From Ophioceras dolichostomum (Eukaryota > Ascomycota > Sordariomycetes > Magnaporthales > Ophioceraceae), in contig PYST01000008.1 of NCBI GenBank assembly GCA_003049485.1, positions 186,001 through 250,000 of the forward strand: a DNA stretch of 64,000 nt, in the 5' to 3' direction. The position numbers and the translations under genes are program-made. Below the pieces are notes generated by a model, which was not told the origin of the DNA, did not search any database, and saw nothing but the letters and a program-made list of their open reading frames with translations. Of this stretch, positions 1 to 12,790 are shown in pieces (positions within the stretch are counted from its first letter, which is position 1; every line of letters starts with the position of its first letter).

Positions 1-1177
1 GCGCCTTGGCGCCCCCCTCAGCTGTTGACTTCGGTCTTGGTCTTGAGGAGTTGGTACCTGTCACCCCCCCTACCCAGCTGCCTACCTACCAAGGCACCTA
101 GGGTGTCCTCGAGCAGGTAGGTATCTAGTGAGTATAGGACAGTAATGCAAGATTCAGATCTGATCAACCGCCCAAATCTTGAATGCAGGTGACCCTTCCT
201 TGTCGTTCCTGCTCCTGTTCCCCGTGAGTGGACATGGCTGCCCCTTCCTTCAGATTCCTCTTCTCATCCTACAGGGCTACGTGGATCTAGGATGTTCTCG
301 GAGAACCGCCGACCTTGATCTCTGTAGCCCATCCGAAGTACCAATTGGCCATGTATAGATCTTTCGATTTTGAGCCTTCTCAAGATAGACGGGTACGATT
401 CCGTCGAGGCCCGCTGACCGCTATGCGTCCGGCCTATATCGACCGGGTGGTGGCCCGACAACGCGGGGCCCGCATGATGTTAGAATCCTCGTTACGAGGA
501 AGAGGAGGAGGGGGGGGGGCAGTTTGACGATAGATTTACCCCTGCAGACGAGTCCAGTGACTCTATCTCTGAACATGTCTCCCGAATCTCTTACCCGGGC
601 CCCTCGATTCCCTAACTTCAGATACGGATGACCAGCACGGTTCCTCCAAGGAGGAGGCAAGCGGACGCCATCCGTCCTACCGTGCCTCCAGATATTTCAA
701 CCACCACATTCCCGCATCTGACTGTCATTGCAAGTTCCACCACACACACATATTCAGATTCCACATCTTTTACAGTTTCTTATTATCTTCTCGTTATATC
801 TTTCCCTCTCTTTCCCTGTCTTTCTCTTCTTCGGACATTCTATTCTCACTGTCTTTGTTCACAGTTATATCTCGGTTTGAATCCTTCCTTTCTTCCTTAC
901 GGTGCATAGCCAAGCAGATCACTCCCTCCATCGCCTCCCGTCTGATCATTCATTGTCTGGCACAATAAGAGACCGGTCCATTGTCCTTGCCTCTTGCCCC
1001 CCTGCTCTCTATTGTTCTGTTTCCAATATACTCCATTTATAAATTCAGCTGGTCGTGACCTCCAGTCCGCTCTTTCTCTCTTCGCATTCTCTCTTTCATA
1101 TATTACTCTCCTTTGTATTTTTCTTCTTCTTCCACTCCTTCAGTAGTTCTTGTTTCAAGCCACTTTTCTCAGTAACA
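1..1177. other. Non-coding 5' flank of the GH16 gene
   Basis: No supportable gene is seen. Positions 80-125 carry CCTACCTACC and its complement, a word repeated elsewhere in the window. From about 740 to 1177 the + strand becomes strongly pyrimidine-rich (runs of TTTCTTC and CTCTC), typical of a fungal promoter and 5' leader, and this leads directly into the GH16 start codon. Open frames here are short and compositionally random. Confidence 0.6.
740..1177 (+). promoter_or_regulatory. CT-rich leader/promoter of the GH16 gene
   Basis: A long pyrimidine-rich tract sits immediately upstream of the ATG at 1178. CT-rich tracts before transcription or translation starts are a known feature of filamentous-fungal genes. 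No precise transcription start can be placed. Confidence 0.4.
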
Positions 1178-2258
1178 ATGGTCTTCTCTGCGAAAACCCT
1201 AGCACTGTTCGGCCTCCTCGGTGTGAGCCAGGCCGCCTACAAACTCACGGACACGTTCGACAAGAGCAACTTCTTCGACGAGTTCGAATTTTTCGACAAG
1301 GAAGACCCCACCAAGGGGTATGTCAAGTATGTTAACAAGGAGACCGCCGACTCGTTGGGTATTGCTGGATTCGCCGACGGGGAGGTCTTTCTAGGCGTGG
1401 ACAACAAAAACCCTGGGGATGGTGGCCGGCAGTCGACGCGGGTCTCGTCAAAGAAGACGTACGACAGCGGCCTGTTTATCTCAGACATCACGCACATGCC
1501 GATCGGCTGCGGCGTGTGGCCCGCGCTCTGGACCACCAGCGAGGCCGGCTGGCCGACGAAGGGCGAGATCGACATCATCGAGGGAGTCAACATGCAGAAG
1601 CAAAACGCGGTGACTCTGCACACGAACCCGACCTGCATGATGACCAACAAGGGCTCCCAATACGAGGGCAAGAAGGATCTCAAGAACCCGGACTGCAGTG
1701 CCCCCGGTGGTAAGGGCCAGGAAGGCTGCGGCCAACAGACGGACGACTCGGGCAACTACGGCGCGGGTCTGAACGCCCAAAAGGGCGGCATCTACGCTAT
1801 GGAGTGGACGAAGGAGCGTATCGCCGTCTGGTTCTTCCCGCGCGGCTCCCCGGAGGAGCAGAAGCTCTCCTCGGGCAGTGATGCGCCAGATGTTTCCTCC
1901 TGGGGCCTGCCTATGGCCAACTTCAACAACGAGCAGTGCAGTATCGAGGAGCACTTCAAGGAACACAAGATCATTATCAACACCACTCTGGTACGTGCAT
2001 TTTGCCCACCTACTTCCTTTTCTCCACAGTCCCTCCTCCCTCCTTGCCCCATGCACTCGCGCCGCCACGACTCCTAGTAAAGGAAATATACTGACAAAGG
2101 ATGATACATAGTGCGGTGAGTGGGCTGGAAACGTCTTCGCGTCGGATAGCGAGTGCTCGTCCCTCGGTAGCTGCAATGACTACGTCGCCAAGAACCCCGA
2201 CAAGTTCACCGATGCCTTCTGGCAAATCAAGTCGATCAAGGTCTATCAAAACGCTTAA
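1178..2258 (+). CDS. Secreted GH16 family endo-1,3(4)-beta-glucanase
   Basis: Probable secreted glycoside hydrolase of family 16, acting on beta-1,3(4)-glucans of cell walls. The ATG at 1178 is chosen because it opens a clear signal peptide (residues 1 to about 20: basic start, then LALFGLLGVSQA); an upstream open stretch is only pyrimidine-rich leader. The catalytic signature GEIDIIEG is present, with Glu130, Asp132 and Glu135 as the expected nucleophile, assisting Asp and acid/base. One intron (1991-2111, GTACGT...ATAG, phase 0) separates the last 48 residues, which begin CGEWAGNVF and contain GSCNDYVA, a typical end for this fungal subfamily. Predicted length is 319 residues with no GPI signal. 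The assignment is strong at family level; substrate preference (laminarin or mixed-linkage glucan) is inferred. Confidence 0.9.
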
Positions 2259-5020
2259 GCCTTCCGTCAGCTCCTTCGTTCTTCTCCTATTTTCGGCCTT
2301 CTGAGAAGACCCGCGCTCGTTCAATTCTCTTCTTGTCGTTACTGCATTTAGCAATATTTGTGGTCCTTCTCAACTTTGACTTTGGCTGAAACTTTCATCA
2401 TAGAGGCGTTTTGTGGTCTTCGCGGGGTTACTTTGATCTTGAGAGGAGGGAGTTCTGTAAGAACGTCACATCTACTTACATTTTCCATTCGTTTTCACTT
2501 CTCTTCTCCTCGCATCCTTGCGCGGGAGGCAGGCTTGCTTGCATTGTCCTCGACCCCCTTACACTCGCTCTCTCTCTTTGTGTCTTTCCCCTCTTGCCTC
2601 ATAGATCGATACCCTCAGCTTAGATTGCGAGCGTACCTTGTACATATCTCTCCTAGCTAGACATCATCTAGAATGCATATAGACTTTCATTTTTGCTTGA
2701 GGTAGACAATGCTGTGATGGTAGCTCTACAATCGAGACTTTGGGCGAGGGATGCTTCAGACCAGACTGGTGAGACTGCCATCCGGACACACTGCTAGGTT
2801 GCGGCGAGGTTCATGACGTGGCACCAGGAGAGTAAAGGACCGGTGACTGCACTGCGATATGCACTAAGCAACCTCATCCATGGCATTTCTGCCTCCTCAA
2901 CATCGGTGAATCAGCCGCGAAGAGGCTCAAGACCCACCAGGGACCCCGGTGAGGTGACACACCTAACCCGAGGACTGGGCCCGGCCGTGGCGGCCGAGTG
3001 CCGCTCGCTTACTCGGCTCCAGTCCAGCGGGTGGCGCTGGCGGCGGAGGCAGGACCCGTGGGAGCGGGACCGCCGCCCCTTTCCTGCATGAGCGCATGAC
3101 TTTCTTGGGATGCGTCATAGCTGTAAAATAGGTACGAAAAGGGCAAAGAAAGTCTCCGTCGTTTCGTTTTTTACCCAATTCCAACCGTTTTTGTATGGAT
3201 AGATGTGAGAAAAAAAATGTTTGGGGGTTTGAAACTGGTCGACTCAATCGGTGTGATGTGGATCGAACCATGGCTCCCAGGAAAAGAACATCAGATGTGC
3301 CGGTGCCGGCATCCGGAATTGAATGCCAAGAGCAGATCGAGGCGCGAACCTATGGGAACTACGGAGAGCCGACTTTCTACCCAAGATATGGTTCTGCATT
3401 ATTTTCCACATGTTCATGCGTCCAATAAAGCCGAGAAAGCAAAGCAAGGAAGCCCCCTCTCCTCTTCCTCCCCTTTCCCCCAAGTCAGTGCGCCTGTCAT
3501 TTGATCTTGTTCGGACGCCCCTTTTTGCTCGTGGAACACTTTCGTCCACCTCATCGCTTTCGCATATGCGGTGAGACGTCGAGCGGAAACGCACCCGTCT
3601 GTCTCTCTCGGTGTGTCAGTCAAGGTATGTATGTACCTGGTTGACACTCATTGTAGATGTAAGATAAGACGTAGCATATAGGTAATCTTTGTCGTGCTGT
3701 ACTAGAACTTCTTTTGGTCACATCACGGTAGCATACTGACGAGGAACCGGAATATCGCTGGCCCATTCGCGAAGCACAAGAAGAGGAAGGACGGAGTCTC
3801 ACTTCCCATTTCTCATCGAGGATCGTCTCTGGCCAGAGGCTCATCCCCGGGAAGCGTGCGACGGGAACGGGAGATGGGAGAGCGACAGGACCTCAATGAT
3901 GGGGAAACACAGGCTCGATCACTAACCCTGACGCGGAACGGTCGAGACAAGTCTTTCACGAGAGAGAAACATTTCGCGACTAGAGGAGAAGAACGAATGG
4001 GTGTGAAGGGAGAGATAGAGAGAAGAAACCATGAGGACTGCGCAGTGTACGCCCCGAATGTGATGATAATGCTCAGTCTAGCGGGTCAGATTCCAGATTC
4101 CGGCCAAAACGGCCATCATGAAACTACCTACCCAGGTTTCCTTTAGCCTCGATCCCCTCATACTATCATAACTAAGGTAGGTAGAGGTACCAAAAAATCA
4201 AAGAGTGAGACTCCGTTACAGATGCAGCCTGTAGAACATTTAATCTCTATCGCCCCTCCCCATGGACTCCAAAGAGAAGTTGGGAAATGAAATGAAAATC
4301 GCCAAAATAGGAGCCTCGAAAGTACCTTAGGTACCAGGTAGGATAGGAAGAAAAAACAAAAGATGCAGCTGCGCAGACGCGATGACGACGGCTGGAAATG
4401 AGAGGGGAAAAAACCGAGTCCTCTGAACAAGGCCAACGCCGATCCGAGCGGCGATTTATGATAGAAAATAAAGCATGTCGTGAAGAAGGCAAGGCAACCA
4501 ACTGACAACGAGAAAATAAAACGGAAAAGCGAGAAAACAAAAGAGGGAGCTCAGCCTCCGCACTCATGAGGATATCGTATGTCGACGCATTCGCTTTTTG
4601 GGATGCCTCGTTCTATGTCGGACTCGCTCCCCGTGTTGGTGCAACCATCTTGGAATCTTCTCCCCATACGCACTCCCTTATTCTTTCTACCGATCGTCCC
4701 CTCCCACCTCCTCCTCTCCTTGTCATGTGTCCGTCTTTGTGACCCGATCTGATGACCAACGAATCCATCCCTCAACCAAGTTGCTGGCTAATAACGATTG
4801 GGGTATAATAAAACAAAGGGGTTAAAAAAAGCCTGAGATTTCCTGGGGCTCGTGAAATTTAAATCGTGCATCGGGAATGGCTGGCTGTACATGATAATGG
4901 ACGTGTGAGAGTGTGAGCGGGGCATGTCGAGGACGGTTGACGAGGAGAGGAGCGCAAAGGAAATGGACATATGGAAGGGCAGGAGGATTCATTCCTCCCG
5001 CTGCTCTTCGCCTTCTTGGC
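2259..5020. other. Non-coding region between GH16 and the GT34 gene (tail to tail)
   Basis: Both neighbours end toward this 2.8 kb stretch, so it should hold two 3' ends. No frame shows coding character. Copies of the recurring word are visible at about 4128-4190 (CTACCTACCC, AAGGTAGGTAGAGGTACC) and 4321-4341 (ACCTTAGGTACCAGGTAGG). Nothing else is recognised. Confidence 0.5.
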
Positions 5021-6667
5021 TTAGAACTTGACCTTCTGGCCCGTGACCTTGAACCAGATCAGGGCCAAGAAGTCCTCCTTGAAGCGCTCCCACCAGGTGC
5101 GGTTCAGGTAGTAGCTGAGCTCGCGGTAGTTGTACATCTCGCCCCAGCAGTCGCGGCCCCACTCGCACCCGGCCATGTTGACAATGAAGTCGCGGTCCTT
5201 CTCGTCGTAGTGGATGCGTGTGTCGTTGCCGTTCTCGGAGCAGGCGCCGGGAGGGAAGCTGTTGATCATGCGCTGCGGCAGGAAGGCCGTGTGCTTGCGG
5301 ATCCAGGGCTGGGCCCGGTATAGCTGCTCGAGCGCGTCCTGCTCCTTGTGCGCCCACTCCATATGCTTCTGCTCGTACGCGACGGGGTCCCACCAGACGT
5401 CGAGCAGCCGATCGGTCCAAGCGCTGCGCCGCAGGAAGAAGGAGCCCAGGTTGAACCCAGAGCAGTCCTGCGAGAGGATGAGGTTGACCGATTCGGCCTT
5501 GCCGTCACCGACCGCGCTGCGCGACGCCGCGTCGAGGTACGGCTCGGTGGGCGGGTGCGTTATGTTGAGGGGGTTGTATTCGTTGATGTCTCTGTAGACG
5601 TGCTTCTGGATGTCGTTGAAGATGTGGCTCTGCAGCGAGTAGGACGGTTCCATCACAAATGTGTTGAGATCTAGCCACCAGAACCTGAAGAGACGAGGAG
5701 GAAACACGCCGCTAGCTTAGCCTTCGTCCTTAATTCAGATCAAGACTTGACTGCATGGGTGCGAAAGAACTCACCACTCCGCCTTGGGGTACTTTCTCAA
5801 GCACGTCCTGACAAAATCGACCTTCTCCCAGCTCTCGCGCCACTCGTGGGCATATCGCTTCTTGGTGCTCATGTCCACGATCTCTAGATCGTAGCCCCAT
5901 GTTGACGTGTACTTCCTCTTGTTGCGCACGCTGTCGCGCTCAATCGCCCACTCTCTCGCGCCTTTCCACTCCATGACCCCGCCACCAACATTGGCGGCTA
6001 GGATGATGACGAATTTTTCGCCGCCGCCGGCCCATGACGCTCTTCGCAGATGTTGTGGGAGTGCTGTGGACCCGTCCTTAATCAGAAACCAAAACTCTCT
6101 CTCTCTCGCGGGCGCGCATATGCACAGAAACCATGGAACCTTGTATCCAATGCAGCCCAACGGTGCACCGATAGTCTGGTACGGGCCGGGCCGGGACTTC
6201 GAACAGGAGCACTTACGTGAGTGGGCGAGAATCCAGAATAATGACAACACCAGCCATAGGATAAATGCCCGTATTTTCGCTTTCTTAGACATAGATCCAA
6301 ATAGGCGCGCCACCCTCCCAACCAGGGGCACCCTCTCGAGCCGCCACCTCCCACGGCCCAGCTTCTCCTTCTCCGCGTATGGTCTTTGCGATCGACCGGT
6401 GTTGAACATTGGGAGACCGGACGATAAGCGGCGGACATGTCCCATGAAGCTGCCGCGAGACGGTTTGAGCCCTGAGATGCCACCGTTCGAGCTGGAGCCG
6501 GAGCCGGCCATGTTCTTCAATCGGGCGCCTTCCCAGACGATGGGGCTGCTGCTGTTCGCGCTCGTGAAGGCTCTCGTGGGACTTGATCGGCCGCTCGTGT
6601 TGATGTTCAGGCCCGGGCTGGACCACCCGCCGCCGGGAGCCGGGGAAGGGCTTCGCGATAATGACAT
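5021..6667 (-). CDS. GT34 alpha-1,6-mannosyltransferase, Mnn10/Mnn11 type
   Basis: Likely type II Golgi glycosyltransferase of family GT34 (Gma12/Mnn10), a subunit of the mannan-polymerase machinery that extends N-glycan outer chains. Three exons: 6667-6217, 6063-5775 and 5684-5021, giving 467 residues. Intron 1 (6216-6064) has a GTAAGT donor and CCACAG acceptor; without removing it the frame stays open but inserts 51 unrelated residues. Intron 2 (5774-5685) is GTGAGT...TTCAG. The start at 6667 gives the MSLSRSPSP-GGGWSSPGL opening usual for Sordariomycete members. A cytosolic Ser-rich part is followed by one membrane helix (about residues 130-150, FILWLVLSLFWIL), then the lumenal catalytic domain with FVIILAANVGGGVMEWKGAREW, WWLDLNTFVMEPSYSL, QDCSGFNLGSFF and NMAGCEWGRDCW. 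Mnn10 versus Mnn11 cannot be settled here, so no symbol is given. Confidence 0.88.
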
Positions 6668-7531
6668 GTTCGGATCGCTGGGGGTGCCTGCTTTGAATGA
6701 GGTTGTGCCGACGGATCGCGGTGCAGGCAATTGTTAGTCAAGTCTTACCCCGTATTCGCTACGGGAGTCCACATGCTGATGCTGCACCTGCAGCTGTTAT
6801 TGGAGACATTTGGAGCCGTCAGGTGAAGTGTGGGTGGGGTGGGAAAGAGGGGACCAGAGTGCGCTATCGTCGCCGGACGTGGGAACACGAGGTGAGAGAC
6901 AGGAGGGCAGCAGAGAGACAAAGGGGGAGTGCGGTTTGGAGCTTTGCGCTTTTTGCGGCATTCGTGTGCGAGGTGCGCTTGGCAATAGCATCTTTTGGTT
7001 TCTTACCCGGAATTGGAGACAGCTGGCTGGACGAGTGACGGGGGTGAACCCCGAGAAGCTGTGGTGGAGGGCCAGCAATGTGTATGTTCGAGGAGGACCG
7101 TCGTCTGTGGTGCGAGCGAGCTGGCCTCTCGCTGAACGACGAGGACGAGGCGGAGGGGAAGTTTAAGAAAGCCACCTTTTAGGTTGGCGCTCACCAGATG
7201 GCTCGTCACCGGACGGCCAGCTGGTCACGACTGGGTGTGCAAAGTGCTTCTGCTGGATGGTGCAGCTCCGAGCCGTGCGGCCGACTGTTTGGCCGTGCTT
7301 GGATTGGTCGAAGCTGGTTTGTTGCTGAAAAAAAATTGGGGTAAGAAAGAAAGGAGATTGAAGATGGGGAAAAAAAAAAGAAAAAAAACCAGCGACAGAG
7401 GAAACGTAGGACTAGTCGTTCGGTGGATCGCTCCGGGATTCGCCAAGCCGGTACCCTTTTTTTGATACCACGCAAAGAATGCTCGAGGAACGTCCGTGGC
7501 CTCAAATATGGCTATCCCTTTTTCTTTCTTC

Positions 7532-7557
7532 TTTTTTTTTTTTTTTTTTTTTTTTTT
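7532..7557. repeat. Poly-T mononucleotide run
   Basis: An uninterrupted run of 26 T on the + strand, in the intergenic region upstream of the GT34 gene. It may be a nucleosome-depleting poly(dA:dT) tract or simply a microsatellite. Confidence 0.9.
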
Positions 7558-10500
7558 GCGCGCCAGGGGAATTTGACAGCGACGGCGCCGAGTTTGGCAC
7601 GCTTCGTAGGTTTTCCTCGTTCGAGAAGGGGCGGTGTCGAAATCGAACTGCTACTCCTTGCTAGCGCCGAATTCTTCGATTCAGGACGGCGATAAAGCGG
7701 TAGTTGCGTGCACGCACTTTCCGTTCAAATTCACGCCAGCATGAGAACTCCAATGGGCCGGGACCTCTAATAATGGGAATCTCTTCAGTGAGCTTTTGGA
7801 ACCTCTCACGGCCAGCTGTGCCTCCCGCAGTCAGTTGAGTGGCCATGTTTCAAGGCTAGGTCTTCTCTTTCATCTTCCTCGTCTTACCTGGCCTGTCGTG
7901 CGGGAACCCTTGGTGTGCTGTCTCGCGGTCTCAGTGCTGTGTTATCGGTGGCCTGCTCGCTAGGCCGTGCTGCGTTGTGCGTGCTGTAATGCACTGTGGT
8001 GTCGCTGGCTTGCTGCGTCGCGTGGTCGTCTAGGGTGGCCTTTCTAGAGGTTGTCAAGAGCCGGTTTAGGGGCTTTAGGTCCCTAGATTCGCGGCGATCA
8101 GGCTCATCCGATCTCCGGGTTTGCTCAATCAGTTCCTTTGACGAACGACTGCCACGGCGGATGGAGTTAGGTCCTTCAATGAATGGCTGGTGGAATGTTG
8201 CACAGGTCGCACAGAGAAATGGGAAGAAATTCACAGGAGGAAGAACATTCTTTTCTCTTTTGTCTTTCCCCTTTTCCCTCTTTCTCCATCTCCCATCCCC
8301 AATGATGACCACCCACAACCCGATATGGTGAATCTTTAATTGGAGCTGGCCAAGCCCGTCCAATTTCACCGTATCAAAGGACCTACTTGCCTCCTCTCCC
8401 CCTTATCAAGAGTGAGACACACCACTGGCGGCTTCCTTACCAAGAAACCCCAAGCCCTTACAAAAGAGCCCCCCAAACTCGCCTCTGCCTCATATCAATC
8501 AAAGTGGCCCCTCCCAGCAGTCCCAACAAGGGCCTGGAGCACTGGAGGGTGGGTGCCCCCTCGTTTCCTCGTCATGTTTCCTCGTCAAGTTGAGCCCCTT
8601 TTGGGGAGGCATCCTCACATCAGTCATCAATAGTCTATCAATTATGCGACTAGACCTAGACATATTGCGAAATTGTGAGATTGTGAGCCGGGAACGCGCA
8701 ATGTCCTTATCTAAACGGCACGTTTTTGCTCCTGCCTGTACCTTCGTACCAGACCTGCATCAGCAAGCAACCGTGCAATTTCTTCCTTCCTCTGTAACCA
8801 CAATGTTGGTCCCATTGGTCCAGCTGCCATTTCGCCATCTTCAGACCTTATCTTCCCCGCCGCAGGGTCTTTTTCTGCAGGAATCTATTGTAAGTTTGTC
8901 AAGGTATGAGTCCTCGAGGGCAACGACGTAGCTGACGGCCGCTCTAGGCGGCGCTGATCTACGTACAAGAGAGATCGACCCCAGCAGTCCATATCGGCGG
9001 GCCAAGTCGGGGATCTTGACCCGAATCGATCCCGTCCAAGATTGATCGGCTGGCGAACCAACAATTATTGCTCGGGTCTTAGGCGCAAGCTCGTCGCAGC
9101 CAATGCAGAAAACAAGCGCAACCTTGTTCATTGAGCATCCAGTCTTTTCGCTCGTTGCTGTTGTGAATCCTTTTAGACACTATATCGTTATGAAAATCGG
9201 AATTTCTGGCCTGCAATGCACATTTTTTTTCGGAGGCGTGTCAATGCCACGATGTGCTGAATGCCACTAGGGTGCCGGAGTGCCCGCTACCAGGGAAGTG
9301 CTCATCAAGGTGGCGGCCGGCTCAATTGAATGGATGTCAGGTTTTGCCCTGCTTCTTTTCTCCAGAGCTTCGAGCTTTCATGGTCGACAAAAACACCTCT
9401 TGAGTGTTTCGTCCACTTCCGCCTGCATCTAAAGAAAGTCTCCGTCACACGAATGAACTGGCGCAGATGCCAAGATCTGGGGGATTTCGGCTGCTCCAAG
9501 TGAGATCCCACTTTGGACTCCCGCATCCGCATTTTTCGGGAGGCTGAAGAGGCAGGCTGAAGCAAATGCTAAGTCCAAACCCATATTTGGACCATGATGT
9601 AAATGACATCTTTTGTGAGCTTCCTTCTCTAGATCCCGATGCGTAGGAACCTACAGCATAGGTAGGTACCTGTAGCTGTACCTCCCTACTGGTACGTAAG
9701 GTTGCTCAAGTTTAAGAGCTCCAAATAAAGAAGGCGATGGACTAGCACTGCTCAAGTGAAATCATGCCCAATTCCATGCGCCAGTTAGGAAACCCGAGCG
9801 AGGTCCAGGCCGAGACCTAGCCAGCCAACTGGTCGTTTAGTCTGTGGCGGCTGCCGGACCACACATATGGTATGCCATCTGAGGTCGACCCCGCCCAATA
9901 CGGACAATCCGAACTCTGGCAGCGCGGTTTGCTGGCTTGTACCACAATAACCGTGGGCCGACTGACCGACTGACGTCGTGCTACCGCAAAAATTATAGTG
10001 GCATCTACTACCACGATGCCCGGTGCATGACACACAGCCCGGTAACCAACAAAAATACTTGGCATCGAGCGAATTCTAAATCAGGAAGTGAACGTGGACC
10101 GGGGCATCTGTTTGGCGGGAGTTGTGGGAGACTGGACGGTTGAGCAAAACCCATGCACCTTCCGAGAGTCGTTGCTGCTCCGGCTAGTCGGCACATCATC
10201 CCTCCCTCCCGTTGGCTGCCTCCTGCCGGGCGGTACTTGTTTGAGTTTGCACCCATGCAAAACGCTTGCTCAACCGAGAGCAACGGTGCCAGCCAAACAA
10301 GGCCAGTCTGTGATGTAGTTGGAAGGGATGTGGGATGGGATGGGGTGAGATGTGACCCGCAAGCTCTTGGTCCCTGCCCCTCCCAAACCTGCCGGCTGTT
10401 TTTCGCTCTCGCCCTTGACTGTGCAGGGGCGGCAGCGGGCGAGGAAAGAAGAGAATAAGAAGGTCGTCGAAGCCGCAAACTTGGCCGAGCCGTTGTCGTT

Positions 10501-10637
10501 CGCTCTCTGTTTGTGCTTCCTCACTCCCTTCCCTGCCTCATCCTGCCACAACAAATTATCGTCGTCACTGTAGGCAAACATCACTTTGCCTTTCACGGTC
10601 TGCGATTCTCTCGACGGAACCTGCGAAAACGACCTAG

Positions 10638-10642
10638 ACCAA
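10638..10642 (+). promoter_or_regulatory. CCAAT box upstream of the small Cys-rich gene
   Basis: The pentamer CCAAT lies about 52 bp before the ATG at 10694 and is followed by an A-rich stretch (CATAAAAACG) just before the start. The spacing is shorter than usual for a core promoter, so its role is uncertain; it lends modest support to a transcribed gene here. Confidence 0.3.
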
Positions 10643-10693
10643 TCAATCAGCACATAATCATACTGCGACTGCCACGCACATAAAAACGACAAA

Positions 10694-10976
10694 ATGCCTG
10701 CCGTCAACGAACCCCAGCAGCAGCAGCAGCCTATGGAGGCCACTCCCCAGGATGCCACCATCACTCAACAGCCGGTACGGCGCGACTGCTCTCCTTCAGA
10801 TCTCAGAAGCACGAGATAAGACTATAAAATACGAGGAGAATATTAACAATCAAGCTGATCCAAAAACACAGGCTGCTGAGCCAGACATGAACACGGACAC
10901 AACCACGGGACTCCGAGGCGGCTTTATTGAGGAGTGTGGGTGCTGCTGCTGCTCTGAGGAGGTCGCTTGCTGCTAG
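10694..10976 (+). CDS. Small cysteine-rich protein, 61 residues, two exons
   Basis: Not a recognised family. Exon 1 (10694-10774) encodes 27 residues, MPAVNEP then a five-Gln run, ending ITQQP. The intron is 10775-10871 (GTACGG...ACACAG, 97 nt, candidate branch CTGAT near 10854). Exon 2 (10872-10976) encodes 34 residues ending in TAG. Phase is 0 on both sides. The mature end is striking: after GLRGGF come two acidic residues and then CGCCCCSEEVACC, seven Cys in 13 residues. There is no signal peptide and no hydrophobic helix. The layout (Gln/Pro-rich N-terminus, short linker, Cys-rich C-terminus) recalls fungal CYSTM-like proteins, but the hydrophobic spacing of CYSTM is absent. A metal-binding or palmitoylated role is only a guess. 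The frame is too short and split to be found by simple ORF calling. Confidence 0.6.
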
Positions 10977-12790
10977 AGTCAGGAAACACCAAGACGAGGA
11001 CACAGAAGAACGGAGAGGGCTTCCTGAAAGGCGCCGTGGAATTTTTTCGAGAGGTCCGCTATGTTTGTTTCGCTCTGACCTGTCTCGCCTCCTGTCGGCA
11101 AGTCTGCGCTCCGGTAATAGCTAGCATTCGCAATCTTGAGACGAAGTAAACTCTTTGGTTTTAAAGTGCCTATCTGCGGCCGCGCCGTGATTGCAAAATG
11201 ATAAATTTTTAAATATGGCACCGTTATTCCTCAGATCGACGTCTCTATATTCTCTTATGGCATCTTCTATGTAAATTGTTTGGAGCTGATGTTGTAGTTG
11301 AAGGCTGCGGCAACTGCCATGCCAAGAAAGATCGCGGCAGCTTGGCAAAGCTTGGCTCCAGTCTCCCTGTCTGGCAGACAGTGTCTACCAGTGCGAGGAC
11401 AGCACGTGACTAGCTACCACTCAGCTGCCCCTGCTTGCCGCCCAAATACGCCACATGATTTGCAATTCTCGTGACAGCATTTTTCACCTTACGCAGTGGT
11501 TAGGCAGCATCAGGATGTCTTTGCAACCACGGCATACTTCTCGGGGCTCGGAACAGAGGCGTCCGCTCGCTCCACTGTCAGTCTCCTTCTTTCAGCATGT
11601 AGGTAGTGTGTCTCCGAGTGCACGCCAGCGCTGGTTCCTTACCATTGACGGCGACGCGTCTCGAGCAGTCTCTGGCAGTAGTGGACCCGCCCTAGGATCA
11701 ATCACCGCCTCATCTGCACCCCCAGAGTCCCAAAATCAGCCCGGATTGTAGGTCAAACAGCCCACGCGGTCTCAGCAAAGTTGCGCGCTGCCGGCGCCGT
11801 GGGATTACTGGTGGTGGCCGCTCTTCCGGGTCGCCGCGACAAGGAGCCAATCAGGTGCCGCCAAGACCCCGGGCGGATAACCACAGCCAATGCTTCGCGC
11901 CGAAGCCCTTGGCCAGCGCCTATCTCATACTGCGACTGCGACGAGCTCCCGTGCTACAGGTCAAACAAGCCGCTGATTACTCTCGTTTTCTCTCCATTAT
12001 CCATCCGCCCCATGTCTTCCCTGCTAAATAAAGCAGGACAGGGAGATGGGAGATGGGGAGATGGAGACAGCCGAGACCAGGAGCGCTGGCGGAAGGCCCC
12101 AGCCGGTTGGTAGCTGTTTGGCCCACAGGTAACCCGTGGCTGACTATCAGCTTTCCACTCACGAGGCGTGCTGCGTCGTGGGCAACAAAGGCAGGACAAG
12201 TTGTCCGGTCGACTCATACTCATTTCAAGCTGCATGACCTCGTTATTGCGAGAAAGCAGCCGTGATTTCCGTTCTTTCTTCTTTCGTACTTGCTCTTTCG
12301 TCACTGCGGCGAATGTCCGGTGCCTGGGTGCCATTTAACCCTATTCAGCCCGCGTCTTGCTATTGTGCTCGCCCTATTCACACGTCCAGGTGACATGTTG
12401 ACTGCTCTGAGCTTTCCCACTCTCCTATTTTTCTTCCTAATAATATAAGGACAAAGAACTCTCGTTTCGAAATTTGTCCGCACCAGAATCCCCGATCCAA
12501 AAGAGAAGAGGCAGCGCCTTGCTTTCTTTTGTCAGGCTGCCTTTGTGGTGACTCTCCTCGCCTCCCACCACTTTCCATATCACCGAGCAGATCCTCCGGC
12601 CACTACCAGCCTTCACGGCACGCGTTCACTTTCTACACCTACTTGATCAACGCGCCTTCCCTTACTGCCTGCCGGTTTGGCTCCTTTTGCGTTTTCTTTT
12701 TTTTAATTTAATTTATTTTTTCTTTTATCTTCCCTTCTTTTCTTTGTCTTCTTTCACTCTACTCACTCTTTTCTTGCCACTTCCCCCAAA
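10977..12790. other. Non-coding upstream region of the large membrane protein gene
   Basis: No gene is supported in this 1.8 kb. The last about 130 bp before 12791 are T- and CT-rich (TTTTCTTTTTTTTAATTTAATTT, then TTCTTTTCTTTGTC), a typical fungal leader. Frames at 11455-12113 show no family resemblance. Confidence 0.5.

Larger units (their letters stand above)
6668..10693. other. Long non-coding stretch with a poly-T tract
   Basis: About 4 kb without a supportable gene. It holds the divergent upstream region of the GT34 gene and of the small gene at 10694. A 26-nt T run occurs at 7532-7557, and a cluster of GGTAGGTACC-type words at about 9651-9710. Frames near 8340-8930 and 10088-10570 lack codon bias and have no recognisable family. 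Degenerate repeat remnants cannot be excluded by eye. Confidence 0.45.

Noticed and set aside
3240..3280. Possible tRNA T-arm (GGTTCGATCC on the minus strand)
   Set aside because: The flanking bases do not form a five-base-pair T stem, and no anticodon or acceptor stem fits at the right distance.
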